From positions 1 through 64,000 of the forward strand of contig CAJNOP010000552.1 of assembly GCA_905250075.1 (NCBI GenBank): 64,000 bases of DNA, read 5' to 3'. How positions within the stretch are numbered: the stretch's first letter is position 1; each line of letters opens with the position of its first letter. The stretch is from Rotaria sp. Silwood1. Its lineage: Eukaryota > Rotifera > Eurotatoria > Philodinida > Philodinidae. The position numbers were made by a program, and so were the translations under genes. Positions 24,701 through 36,282 of the stretch are shown here, in pieces. Below the pieces are notes generated by a model. The model made no database searches, had not been told where the DNA came from, and saw only the letters and a list, made by a program, of their open reading frames with translations.

Positions 24701-27370
24701 TAGAGAAAGTCTAAAAGGGTTCGTGCCATTGCGTCCTTGAAGCCGAGTTATGCCTAATTTACTGAATTTTCGGCCCTTTTTTGGGTACTGATCGAAAAAT
24801 CAAATTACGAAGTTTCCATCTGAAATTTCTAACACAGATAGATATAGTTACACCTAGAATATCCTGGAAGTTTCAGCCGAATAGAATGTTCCTATGTGGA
24901 GATATTGGATCTCCAAAAAATAGTCATTTGCGACAGATATTTCACAAAAGTCGAGTTTAATTGAAAATGCAATAACTCGACAAAGGAACATTCTATTCGG
25001 CTGAAACTTGCAGGATATTCTAGGCGTAACTATATCTATCTATGTTAGAAATTTCAGATGGAAGCTTCGTAATTTGATTTTTCGATCAGTACCCTAAAAA
25101 GGGCCGAAAATTCAGTAAATTAGGCATAACTCGGCTCCAAAGGCGCAATGGCACGAACCCTTTTAGATTTTCTCTAGTCTTACCGAGATCTACTTTTGGG
25201 TACAATATGAGCTGAAACGGCGGGTATCACTTGGGAATGTTCCCTCGTTAGGATTTGTTAAATATTTTTTTTTCGAAGCCACGACATTATACTAAAAAAC
25301 TACAGTAAAATTTCTAAGAAAATAAATTTTTTTTTAATTATAGCTTATTAAGGTCTATATAGTGCACATAGTCACCAATTAATAAACAATTGAGCAGCTG
25401 GAGAGTATTCTGCGTCAGTTGTCTAATTTTCTTTTAAGAGGATACTGCAACTTCTGACATTCTTACAGTTTGTTTTTTTTCTTGAGTGTAGTTGAAGAGA
25501 AATTCTACACTCATATTCATACTCGAAATTCTATTATTTGATTGTTCAGAAAACATATAACAATAACTTAAAAAGTCAACATAACCCGGCCATGTTTTGA
25601 CTTTCTTTGTTATAGCTTACAAGTATATAAGTGCTCAATAATTGAAAAAAAAAAGGGAATTTTCAAATTGTATAATCAATACTAGAATATTATAACAATA
25701 GTTTCGATAGCATTAAAGATTGACTATTAGTTCTTTTCCGGTTCCATACTATGAAATAGACTAAATAAAGAGTTCTTTACATTATTTTACACATTCACAT
25801 ACTCTTTTGTTATCTTCAATAGTCAATGAATCCTACTGTGAATATGAACATTTATAGTTAATACAATATTTTTAATAAAGAATATTTGTCAAATTTTGAA
25901 TCACTTAGAAAAAAATTCTTATCACGACATATATCAATATGATTTTAATAAACAGTTTCTTCTTAATAACTTCTATATACAATTCAGATATGAAATGATA
26001 TAAAGTATGCATTTGATTATGAAATAAAAATCTCTTATTTCTAAGATATGAATATTTCAAATTTTATATTAGTTCTCCTTTTTTTACTAATTTCTATGTT
26101 TTAAAATAGTTTCTCAAAATAAATAAGAAATATTTTTCTTTCAGGTAGTTGTCAACAATTAATTGATACTGTTGGTATAGTTAAATTATTATTTGCTCGT
26201 TGTTCTAATCTTCGTTCCATTGATCTTTGGCGTGTATCTATTTTAACATCAAATTGTTATTCATCAATTGTTGGTTTATCACATGATATTGAAAATGAAG
26301 AATTACGAATTGCAAATTTACCAATACATGAACAAGAAGAATTAATAATTATTTATTCTCTTATTAATCTACCAGTTGAAATAAATTCTATTACACATAT
26401 GATTTATTTAAGTGAAATTGATATTGGATGGACTGATCCACCAGGAGGTTTTATAACAAATTTTGTTCGACAAGCTGGTCGTCGTTTAATAAAAATATTT
26501 CTAACTGCTTGTAGACGTAAGTAAAAAAAAACACAAAAAAAAAAACTCTCTTGATATCATCAGTTAATTTTTTTTTTACATTATTTATTCAGTTATAGAA
26601 AAAACAAAAAAAAAATAGTTTAATAAAATATTTGTTTACCATTACAAAACGATGATATAGTAATAATAACTAAATTATTCTATACATTGTGTTCATATAA
26701 AAACGAAGATCAAATTCAATTTCCGATATATGATTCAACAGAACATTCTTTGGACTATTAAAAAAAAAAATCATCAATGGAAGTGTTTTCTTCTAACATT
26801 AAAGAAATTAATAGACATGAAAAAATAATATGTTACTGTTCATTGAGTAAAATACAAACTTTTATAGTTTAGACCAGGCTTTCCGATTAGGGAGGGGAGG
26901 AGGCTATCCCCCAAAAATTGTCTGCCAATTTTTTACGGTTACTGGGAGAAATGACCGATTGTATGAAAGCCCGAGGAGAGGGGGGGTACGGTACGACCTA
27001 CTGAAAACTGATGTCGTTTCTTCCTTTTTTTTTAATAAACAAGATATTTTTGAGTAGAAAATTTACTTTTATATCATCGATGAAGAATTATTTTATTTCT
27101 AAATTAGGTATAAGTAATGAAGATATAATTGCTATAAGTGAAAATTGTCTTCAATTACGTCAACTTGATATACTTGGTTCAAATATTATAGGAGAAGAAT
27201 CTATTGAATGTATACTTAAATGTTGTTTACAATTAGAATTTCTTGATATATCATTTTGTTCACATATTTCTGATGAAAAAATTTCAATATGGATAACTCA
27301 ATATAAAAATTGTTTTAAACGAAGTTATCAACCAATTAATAATGATGATATTTATGCTGAATTTCCATAA
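21776..27370 (+). CDS. FBXL4: F-box/LRR-repeat protein 4 (FBXL4)
   Basis: Five exons: 21776-22247, 23367-23662, 23737-24322, 26145-26516 and 27108-27370; 662 residues (human 621). Introns are 1119, 74, 1822 and 591 bp. The N-terminal discoidin-like region matches FBXL4 closely: FSSQYGSNSSGSYAVRNIC, then FRTYGPWWINMP and YETYNPGTLEVVYV, and in exon 2 ISFPTQHIRLEFDHCTANYY. Exon 3 carries the F-box (IKLPFDILFLICSYLDLYSL) followed by FHSLNLQPYWNGI and the first leucine-rich repeats. The last exons end with LRQLDILGSNIIG and LEFLDISFCSHISD. In vertebrates FBXL4 sits at the mitochondrial outer membrane, forms an SCF ubiquitin ligase and restrains mitophagy by degrading BNIP3/NIX. The third intron contains a foldback transposon. 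No mitochondrial presequence is obvious at this start; an upstream trans-spliced leader would not add residues. Confidence 0.93.
24630..25247. mobile_element. Foldback element with TTA flanks (618 bp) in FBXL4 intron 3
   Basis: Two inverted arms of about 290 bp meet near 24940. Ends begin CGAGGGAACATTCCCAAGTG and are flanked by TTA on both sides (24627-24629; 25248-25250). A 3-bp TTA duplication fits PIF/Harbinger-type elements. It is markedly more GC-rich than the surrounding intron and has no open frame of interest. Confidence 0.8.
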
Positions 27371-27857
27371 TATTTTTTATAATTTAGATTTTTATAAATA
27401 AAAATATTACTTTTATTATTAAATAAAAAATACATAATCGGAAATAATTTATGAATATTGGATCTCAATGACAACAACATCATATTGATCTATTAATAAT
27501 AGATCACTTTTTTTGTTTCTGTATATCGTTTACTTTTTTTTTATATCGTGTAAATCGCAACTCAGCTTTTTTTGTTTGTTCTATTCTTGTGATTAAATAT
27601 AACATTGAACTAGACAGTATTACTAGTACCTTCATTTTCTTTTGTTCCATTTGCTGATAATAATAAAAAAAAAAGCCGGAAAAGGAAAGAACTTGTGATC
27701 CGTTATTGAGAACAAAAAATAAAACCACAACACAAAAAAAGGAAATTCTGTCTGGTTTTTCCTGTCATTAAAATATTTGATAAATCAATTCTATTCGATG
27801 AAGAACAAAAATCAATGTCAAATAATTTTTATTATATAGAATGTTTTTTTTTTTGTT

Positions 27858-29471
27858 TTAGTCAATATGTTTAACATGATATATTTGTTCAAGATATTGT
27901 GCTCGTTCTTTATAAATATAGGCTTTTATTTCATCATTAATGTCAACTGTAGTTAGAGCTTGTTCAAGATAATGGACTGATATTTGTTGTAGAACGGAAA
28001 TAACTAAGACAAGAAAATAATCATCAATAAAACAAAACATTTTAATTGAATTCAGTTACTTGCTTGTATTGGATGCATATTATCGTCATAATAGTATGTT
28101 TTTAACCATCGACATAGATTGATTATTATATGAAAAGCATCAACACATGTTCGATTATGAAATTCACTATAGATATATTATATAAATAAGTTTGTTTGTT
28201 TATTTTTATAGATTAAAAAATTGTGCTTGAAAGAAAATTAGATAAATATTTATTTTTATCAAAAAAAAAAAAAATGATAAGTAATTTAAAAAATAAATAA
28301 TTTGAAATGAATAGTTCTACTCTACTGATTACTGATTCGGTCTAGTTAAGTTTGCATAATAGAACTCCCTACTTTGAAGAAGATATAGTTTAATAGAGTT
28401 GGTGTTTCAATATTACAGCGAACACGAATGTCAGTTTGATAATACAGATTTTGAATTGAATGTATGAATGTTTATGTCAACCTTGAGTTTTGATATCTCA
28501 AAATAATTTTTGAATCATATGAATTACTATCGAGCAAACTATACCTACCAACAAATTTTGACTAAAACTTAATCATAGAATTTTGTCCTATGATATTTTC
28601 TATACAATTTAGTGTATTCTATCACGTACTAGAGTTAAGTTTAACTCACTCTTGTACTTTCGCACTTACAAAATCTCATGAATGACTTTAGTCAAATCAA
28701 TAAAATACATTATATGATATTATTAAATATTACAACTTGAGATATAATTCGAATATAATACTTTCTCATTGATTATTATTCAATATGTTTTTTTATGTAT
28801 ATTTTTTCAATATTGAAGTTATAAAATAAACTTACATTAGAACACGTTGTTTATGACATTCATTTTTACTATTAGTATTAATATGAATAAAACAATCACC
28901 TTCCTCTTCTGAATTATTATGTATATTATTAAAAATACGTCGAATCGTACTCAAATATTTCATAACATATATTTGACAAGCATGTTTTAACATATCTTTA
29001 AAAAAAAAAGAAAAGAGAAAGCAATAATAATAATAATAATATTCATTATTTCATTCAATTGAACTAACCATATTGAAATCGATATGAAAGTTCAATAAGA
29101 CATGAAATATTTTTTTCATTTATTTCTGGATTAAATATTGGATAAATAAATTCAAGCATTGATAAAAAATCATTTAAATCAATATCATTTAATATTATAG
29201 ATTCATCTTTATTATTATTTAAAAATAAATTACATAATATTGGTGAAGCAGCTGATAATAAAGATTTATCACACCATATTATTTGTTGATTAAGAATTAT
29301 TTTTATATTAGTAAATGGTCGTTCATGTAAAAAATAATCATATAAATTTATTTTATTATCAATATTTATTAAATTTTTTGTATATTTTGAAATATTTTCT
29401 GTTGTTATTGAATGAACACGTTTAATACTACCATTATTTTGTTTTTTATTGACGGAAATATTATCCATCAT
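27858..29471 (-). CDS. BTB/POZ domain protein
   Basis: Four exons: 29471-29069, 28995-28836, 28166-28060 and 28003-27858; 271 residues. Introns are 73, 669 and 56 bp. Residues about 45-135 read as a BTB fold: FLHERPFTNIKIILNQQIIW, then CDKSLLSAASPILCNLFLNN, then a short acidic strand (SIILNDIDLNDFLSMLEFIYP) and LIELSYRFQY. The remainder is helical (KHACQIYVMKYLSTIRRIF ... LEQALTTVDINDEIKAYIYKERAQYLEQIY) and resembles a BACK-like helical extension without Kelch or zinc-finger repeats. BTB proteins of this kind usually dimerise and recruit cullin-3. The exact orthologue is not clear. Confidence 0.8.
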
Positions 29472-31920
29472 AATAGAGAACAGAAAAATAGAGAAGATTA
29501 TTTTTTTTTTTAATTAAAAATTAGATATGATAATATAAGCGCCAAATATTTGTCTCGATTTTATTCCTATGATTAGAATTCTTATTTGGAAAAAAAAAAA
29601 AGAAAAACTTCGACTAAGTAATTCTATATGCACCATCTTGAATTTGTGTACTCCCCCTTGAAAGAATCAGAATTGCAAGTTAGTATTACCCTTTATATAT
29701 ATATTTATTACTAATAACTGCAAGACCATATTAAGTAAGAGAGAAAAAAAAAAAGAATAAATGAGATTGTCAAATGCTAGATTTACTATAAGCATTCATG
29801 TGTATGTCCCACCGTTCATCTCATCTAGCTGTTATTGTTTTTTATTGATATGAATAATCATGTGCACGATGAATTCAATTAGGTGAGATGGATTCTTTCG
29901 ATTAGAGAAAAAGACAGACAAAAAAAAAACTGACGACTAGTTTTTTTTTTTTGTTAGCATCTTTTCTTTGCCTGTTGGTGATGATGATTAATCATTCATA
30001 ATTTGATCTTTCCGATCTTCTCTTATTCTTTATGCAATAAAGTTTTTTTTTTTCTTCTCTTGTTCGATGTTTGAGAAGTATGACACAACTCATATGAAAA
30101 TACTGTAAAATGAGTTTGTTTGTGATTGACTGACTAAATGAAAACCCATATAGATAGAAGAAACAAAAAGAAAAAAAAAACATTATTATTATAATTCTAG
30201 ATTTAGATTGGGCTAGTAGATGTAAAAATCAAGCACGCATACTCAAATGAACTTGTGCTTCATATACTTCGTTGTCAATCGATTCTTCTCTATATATATG
30301 TAAGGACGACATGTCTTCCCAATTGGGAAATGGCATGAAGTTCATAAGCTAGACTTCGATGAACAAAACTAGCCATTTCCCATATGAATTATAAAATGAT
30401 GATAAAACAACAGTTGAAATCATAATCAGATAGATGAATTTTATTTGGATATGTTTAAGTATACAATTAATATGAATGGATAAATTCCAGGTATATCTCA
30501 TCAAGGAATATAAGTTAAGACACGCGATCGCAATGCATTTGATAATTCGATTATTAAAGAAGACGAGAAAAGAAACTCTTATGTGCAGTCGAGTTGCTCA
30601 TTGAAAGGACTAGCGATAAGATAGTTGAAGAAGACACTGAAAAAGAGAAATAGAAGCAGAGACAATTCAATTTTTTGTTTCTTTTCTCTTGACAATGCTC
30701 AACGCGCATCGTCATTGGCATCTTGTTCTCTTAGTGCAAATGAAAAAAAAAAAAAAAAAAGAAAATTGGTTTGACTACGAATGTTGATAAGGTGGTAATG
30801 CACAATCTAATTTTTTCTATCGCTTTAATATTATTTCACTATTTTAAGTATAACTGACTTAGAAATACGCCAACGCACATATTTGAATGATGGAAATGTA
30901 TACGTTTTCTTTTTTCTTCTTACACATTAATAGTGAATGTTTTGTTTCATGTTTATCTATCGCATCATCTTATTCTTTTGGTCTATGATTTAGAATGGAC
31001 AACATAACACTTAGTGTCGTTTTTTTTTTTTTTCTTTTACTAACGACAACCAAATTGTGTAAGTACTCTTGAGACAAAGCAAAAACAGATAGAAGATGCT
31101 GACAACGGAAATTCAAGAAAATTATCCTTCAAAATTTAACTTGTATGTCATATAGATAAAATAAAATATTTTGTATTAATATATAAATCGATCAAATTTA
31201 TAGTCTATTTTTGTATTTGATTGAGTATTGAGTTTGATTATGACAACAGATGCCAAATTATAAAGAATAGTTTTTATATATAAATAAATATTGAGCAGTT
31301 TAAATTGACACAAAAAAATTGTCATTTATTATGTGTTTATATCATAATAAGAGTGCACATACATACAATAAGACCAACATCATTCTTACTAAACATCAAC
31401 ATAGAGAACATTGTATGAGTATAAGAGAGAAAAGTGTTTTCATTATTATTTTTTTTTTTTTACAACACTATCGTCACAACTTCTATAAGTAATCGAAGAA
31501 AAATGCTCTGTGTCTTCTCCGGTTTTTTTTTCTCTTTCTCTCTGTCTTTCGTCTTCTTCTGCGTTCTTCTTTCTCTTTTGTTCTCTATATGTGTGTCTGT
31601 ATGTGTATGTTTGTCTAGTTGCTTTGACGGTTGATGATGATGATGATGATGAAATAGAGTGGCACTTTTTCATTATTTGAAATGACACAATCGAAAGAGA
31701 CGATCTAAGTAAGAAAACAAGAAATATTTATTTATTATCCACAAATCTTAATTCCCGTTTTTATTTTATTTTATTTTATTTTTTTAAACAAACTTCTACT
31801 TTTATTAACATCAATGTCGTTTAGATAAGATAAAGTATCATATTATTACCATTTCTACTATCTTTTATCAAATGTCATGAGAATATTTTACTATCAGGCT
31901 TATTAGCCATCATATTTCGA
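29472..31920. other. Divergent intergenic region between BTB gene and K+ channel
   Basis: 2.4 kb of AT-rich DNA with many homopolymers and a GAT microsatellite at 31632-31651. A 10-bp inverted repeat (GGGAAATGGC facing GCCATTTCCC) lies at about 30323-30380. Open frames at 29992-30183 and 31434-31688 are low-complexity Phe/Ser- or Lys/Glu-rich shadows. An unseen 5' untranslated exon of the channel gene could lie here. Confidence 0.5.
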
Positions 31921-33534
31921 ATGATTATCGGTACACAAAACGTACGCACATGTGCACTTATGTTCATTGTGCTTATGTATTTAATGTTTGGTGCTGCTGT
32001 TTTTAATGCTTGTAAGTATATTTGATTAAATATAATAGATTAAATAATGATTTATTATTGTTTATTTTAGTGGAATCAAAAGAAGAAGTTCGTCAACGTG
32101 CTCTACTTAGATCAAGAATGGCTCGTATTTTATATAAAAATGAAACAATTCAAAATGAAACTATTTTTAATACTTTAACAGCAGCAATATTTGAAAATCG
32201 ACATACACGTAGTGGTACAGCTAAACAATGGACATTTCCTGGTGCCTTTTATTTTTCAACATTAGTCGTAACTTTAATAGGTAGATTATTATTATTTTTT
32301 TTTTTTATTTTCTATAAGATGTATTCTATTCAAATGATACTTTTATTTATTGTTAGGTTATGGTCATACAACACCAAAAACAAGTAGAATTGATTAGTTT
32401 TTATTTCGAAATAATTAAATTTGAGTTTGTTGTTTTTTTTTTAAATTTAGAAGGTGGAAAAATATTTTGTATGGTTTATACAGTTGCTGGAGTGTAAGTA
32501 TATGTAAATATTCGTCTTTGTCTATAATAGCCATTTTTGTTTTTTTTTTGTATAGACCTCTCAATTTGATTATGTTTCAATCAGTTGGCGAACGATTGAA
32601 TGCTATTATTTCATTTGTATTATCACGTCTTAAACGTTTATTTGGTTTCCGTCGTCATAAAGTATCCGGTTTTGAATTGATTGCTGTGGAATTTGGTATG
32701 ACAACAATGCTAGTACTCGGTGGTTCATTTATTTTTTGTAAACAAGAAAAATGGACATATTTTGAATCAATTTATTATTCTCTTGTTACTTTTTGGACAA
32801 TTGGTAAGTAAAAAAAAAAAAAACATCACAAGATATGTATAGTTGTGTTTATTTTAAAAACAAAATATCTCTGTTTTTGTTTATGTTATTCAATAGGTTT
32901 TGGTGATTTTGTTCCATTGGCCAGTCAGCAACGTAGTGGTCATTCGCTTTATTCTCGTTTTGGATATTTTATTTATACTATATCATTTATTCTATTCGGT
33001 CTAGCAATTATGGCTTCTTCATTGAATTTGTTGGTACTTCGTCTAGCTCAGTTTCATTCAGAGAATGGCATTGGTGGAATATCAGATGTTCTTGGTCACA
33101 ATGAAGAAGAACTTATAGCTGCTGCTATTGCTGAGCATCGTGCATCACTTAGTATTCAACAACGTAATCGTATCTGTTCGAATCCTAGTTTAATTCAACA
33201 GCAGAAAGCACTAGCACCCTATCTTCCTATAAAAACTTATTCATGGTGGTCATTGTCATCATCGAATTCTCAATCAGATTATTCTAAAAGTGTCAACGAA
33301 GAAACTTGTTGTTCAGGATATTCTTTATATATATGTAGAAAACGTCGACGACGGCATTGGCATTTACGTCGATCGCCTCAAAATATTAAACATTTACTTT
33401 ATTTCAATCATATATTAGAAAATCATAAGTTAGCATTCATACGAAAATCATTGATTCCTAATCAATATAATCATTCAATGACAAATCACATATCAGAGGT
33501 AAATTTACAAAAGTCACAAAGAATTTCAATTTAA
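31921..33534 (+). CDS. Two-pore-domain K+ channel, TASK-like
   Basis: Six exons: 31921-32011, 32071-32280, 32357-32383, 32451-32493, 32556-32803, 32897-33534; 418 residues. Introns are 59, 76, 67, 62 and 93 bp. M1 is NVRTCALMFIVLMYLMFGAAVF, matching TASK channels (residues NVRT then GAAVF). A cap domain with glycosylation sites (NETIQNET) follows. P1 is TLIGYGHTTP and P2 is TIGFGDFVP; the His after GYG is the TASK pH-sensor position. M2 contains GVPLNLIMFQSVGER and M4 ends in LLVLRLAQF, near the TASK VLRFMT element. The C-terminus is cytosolic with a basic block (CRKRRRRHWHLRR). It should conduct background K+ at the plasma membrane. P1 has Leu where TASK channels carry the S4-site Thr. Exon 3 is only 27 nt. 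Confidence 0.9.
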
Positions 33535-36282
33535 GTTATTTATGTCAACAACAACAACAACAACAGCTGAATTTTTAATGGTATCATTAAGAAAAAGTGA
33601 TGATTTACATCCAAATCATTAATGTTGCTATTTGTCTGTACGTTTGTGACAAGATCAATGTGCTCTTTACATATTATATGTATGTCTGCTTTTGTTTGAC
33701 TCTTAACACATGTTCTGGAGTGCTCTATTGGTGGGCAAGAAACAATAGAATATAGGCTATCAAACATGTCAAAATTGGTTTCTAGAAAATCGTATTTTTT
33801 CTTTTATTAAAAGAAAAAAAAAAGAAGTTATTCATAAATTATAAATGTACTCTTTTATTCTTTTCTTTTTTTTACAAGAATATTTTCAAAGAAGATATAT
33901 AGATCTTATTTATTTTATTTTATGTTTTTTGAAATGTCAACAAAGCCGAAGATGATGTTTTATTAATCAATGCAATACTATTATGGAAAGATTTCAATAT
34001 TTTTCATTTATAAACTAGAAGAACTTGAAGCACATCATATTAATGTGTATTTAAAGATTGTATATATATATATATATAATCAAAATAAACTTATCAGGCC
34101 CTTTTTTTTTTGTTATATTTACTAAGTTAAAATTCGTGATAAAGACTAAAAGGACATCAGGAAATTTGTACTAATAAGATTGTTAGTCATGATAAGAAAC
34201 AAAAAAGAAAGGAATAAGAATTATTTTGGCTTCGTTCAATGTGACCTTTCAAAAGAGCTGATCTCCTAAATAAATTATATTTAATCTAAGACAAACAATT
34301 TAGCAATCGTATATATTATGCTTATTTGTATGAAAACATTTGAAGTAAATTGAAAATTTCGATTCATAGTATATTCATATAATAGTTTGCATTGTATAGG
34401 CTTGATAGAAAACTATCAAATACTAATAAGTTTTTCAATCATTATTTTTAAGCCTTTTTAGTATTTATTTATTTGCTAACAACATATATTTTCTAATATT
34501 TTTCTCTGATATTACAACGTAAATAATATTTATGTATGCAAGAGAGTAATGTTGTAATACATGATACATTTATTTCAATTAACTAACTGAATATATTTAT
34601 TATTCAATCATAGTTTTTTTTCTCCATTTGTGTTAGATATAAGTGTGAATATTGAATTTATGCCTTCATTTGAATAATATGTAATATTAATCGAATGATT
34701 ACAATCGTATGCGAAACAAGAACAAAAAAAAACACACACACACAACCCTCTTTACTATATCATGGTATCTATTTCGATGTAATTTGTCGATTTATTTTTT
34801 CGTTTAATATCTATATTGTTTATTAAATAAAAATAGAAAATATTGATATTAGTTATTCGATGTAGATTAGTATCTGTTTTCATTCTATTGATGAACAAAG
34901 AAATATTTGAATGTATGATACTAAAAAAAAAGTAATAGATTAATCTATGTACTTTTTTTGTTCTTCGATTGATTATAAACAAGGTTTTTTTTTTTATTAA
35001 TAAAAAAAAAATATTTAATATAACACTAAGTTTAAGATGAATATGAGATCGTAAATTATCTTTGACAATGTTTTCATGTTCTTCAAAATTTATTTTAGAA
35101 TGTCAAAAAGAATATCTTCATATCACAAAGCATATCAATCACAATTTTATTAGCTAGATCAAGTCAGGAAAGAAATGTCAGTTCATCTCTTAGTTATTGT
35201 TAAGATATATAGAGTATAAATTCAGTTACTTATAAGAATTTGTGTTTTTCTTTTTTAGAATTCTATTGTAAAGATTAATATTCATTGCAGCGTCTGAGAT
35301 AAAGAATAAGGCTAAAACCTGATACTCCGTGACGTTAGTTTTCCTTTTTTTTTTGTCTAGTGCGTGTAGAATATTTTCTTTGCTAATAAAAGATAAATGC
35401 AATAACATGAATATTGATAAATCTTTCAAACATCAAAAGAATTTTGAACTTTCTTATATCTATGTCTTTTTATGCAAACAATTGAAATTGTCAGGCAACG
35501 AGTAAATTGTTAATAGTCTTTTTGAACATTTCTTCATATCTATAATTTCCTTGATCAGTCGTTTATCATTTCAACTAGATATTTTTTTTCTTCTGTCTGC
35601 CTTTTATTTCACACACGCACACAAGGAAAACGACAAAAGTATACAGAAAAAAAAAAGAACACTCTGTATAATACAATAACATAAAGAAACAAAAAAAAAA
35701 GAGCGAAAGACACACAGAAAAACAAGGTGTTTTTTTTTTTGAGAAATATATGTGTTGAAGAATCATCACCAGGAATGATACTATTAACGAAAAAAAAAGA
35801 AAAACGACAATATAAATCGCCATTTATAATACAGAAAAGACTAAAGTCGATTTCAATAGGGGGAATGTCAAAAGGAAAACAAACAAACAAACAATAATTT
35901 CATTTTGTTTTTTTTTTTTGTTTTGCATGTATAGAGATGTGTTTGTCAATATAAAAAAAAAAGAAAACGAAGAAGAAGGAAAAGCTGAGAGAGAAAAAAA
36001 ACACGTCTGAGCGAGAGAATGTTATTTTTTTGTAATTTAATTCAGAAAATTTTTATGATTTTTTTTGTTTTTCGTTTTTTTGTCAAACGTCTTCAAATTT
36101 TCTTTCAAAAAGAAAAAACAAAACAAAACAAAAATTTCTCTTCATCATGATTAATTCTAAATAAATTTTTTACATGAATAATTAGATTCTCATAGAAAAA
36201 AAAAAATACGACGTAAAAAAGAAAATGAAAACTTCTATTGACTTTGTGTATATGTTTTTTTTTTTAATTTTGGTTGTTTTGA
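33535..36282. other. Intergenic stretch between convergent genes, no gene recognised
   Basis: Downstream of both the K+ channel (+) and TENT5 (-). Very AT-rich with a TA microsatellite (about 34060-34078), a CA repeat (34733-34744) and many A/T runs. Frames such as 35575-35890 (-) are Phe/Cys-rich shadows of poly-A tracts. Confidence 0.5.

Noticed and set aside
31434-31688. Possible small Cys/Phe-rich secreted peptide upstream of the K+ channel
   Set aside because: Low-complexity T/TC-rich DNA with a GAT repeat; the opposite strand is equally open.
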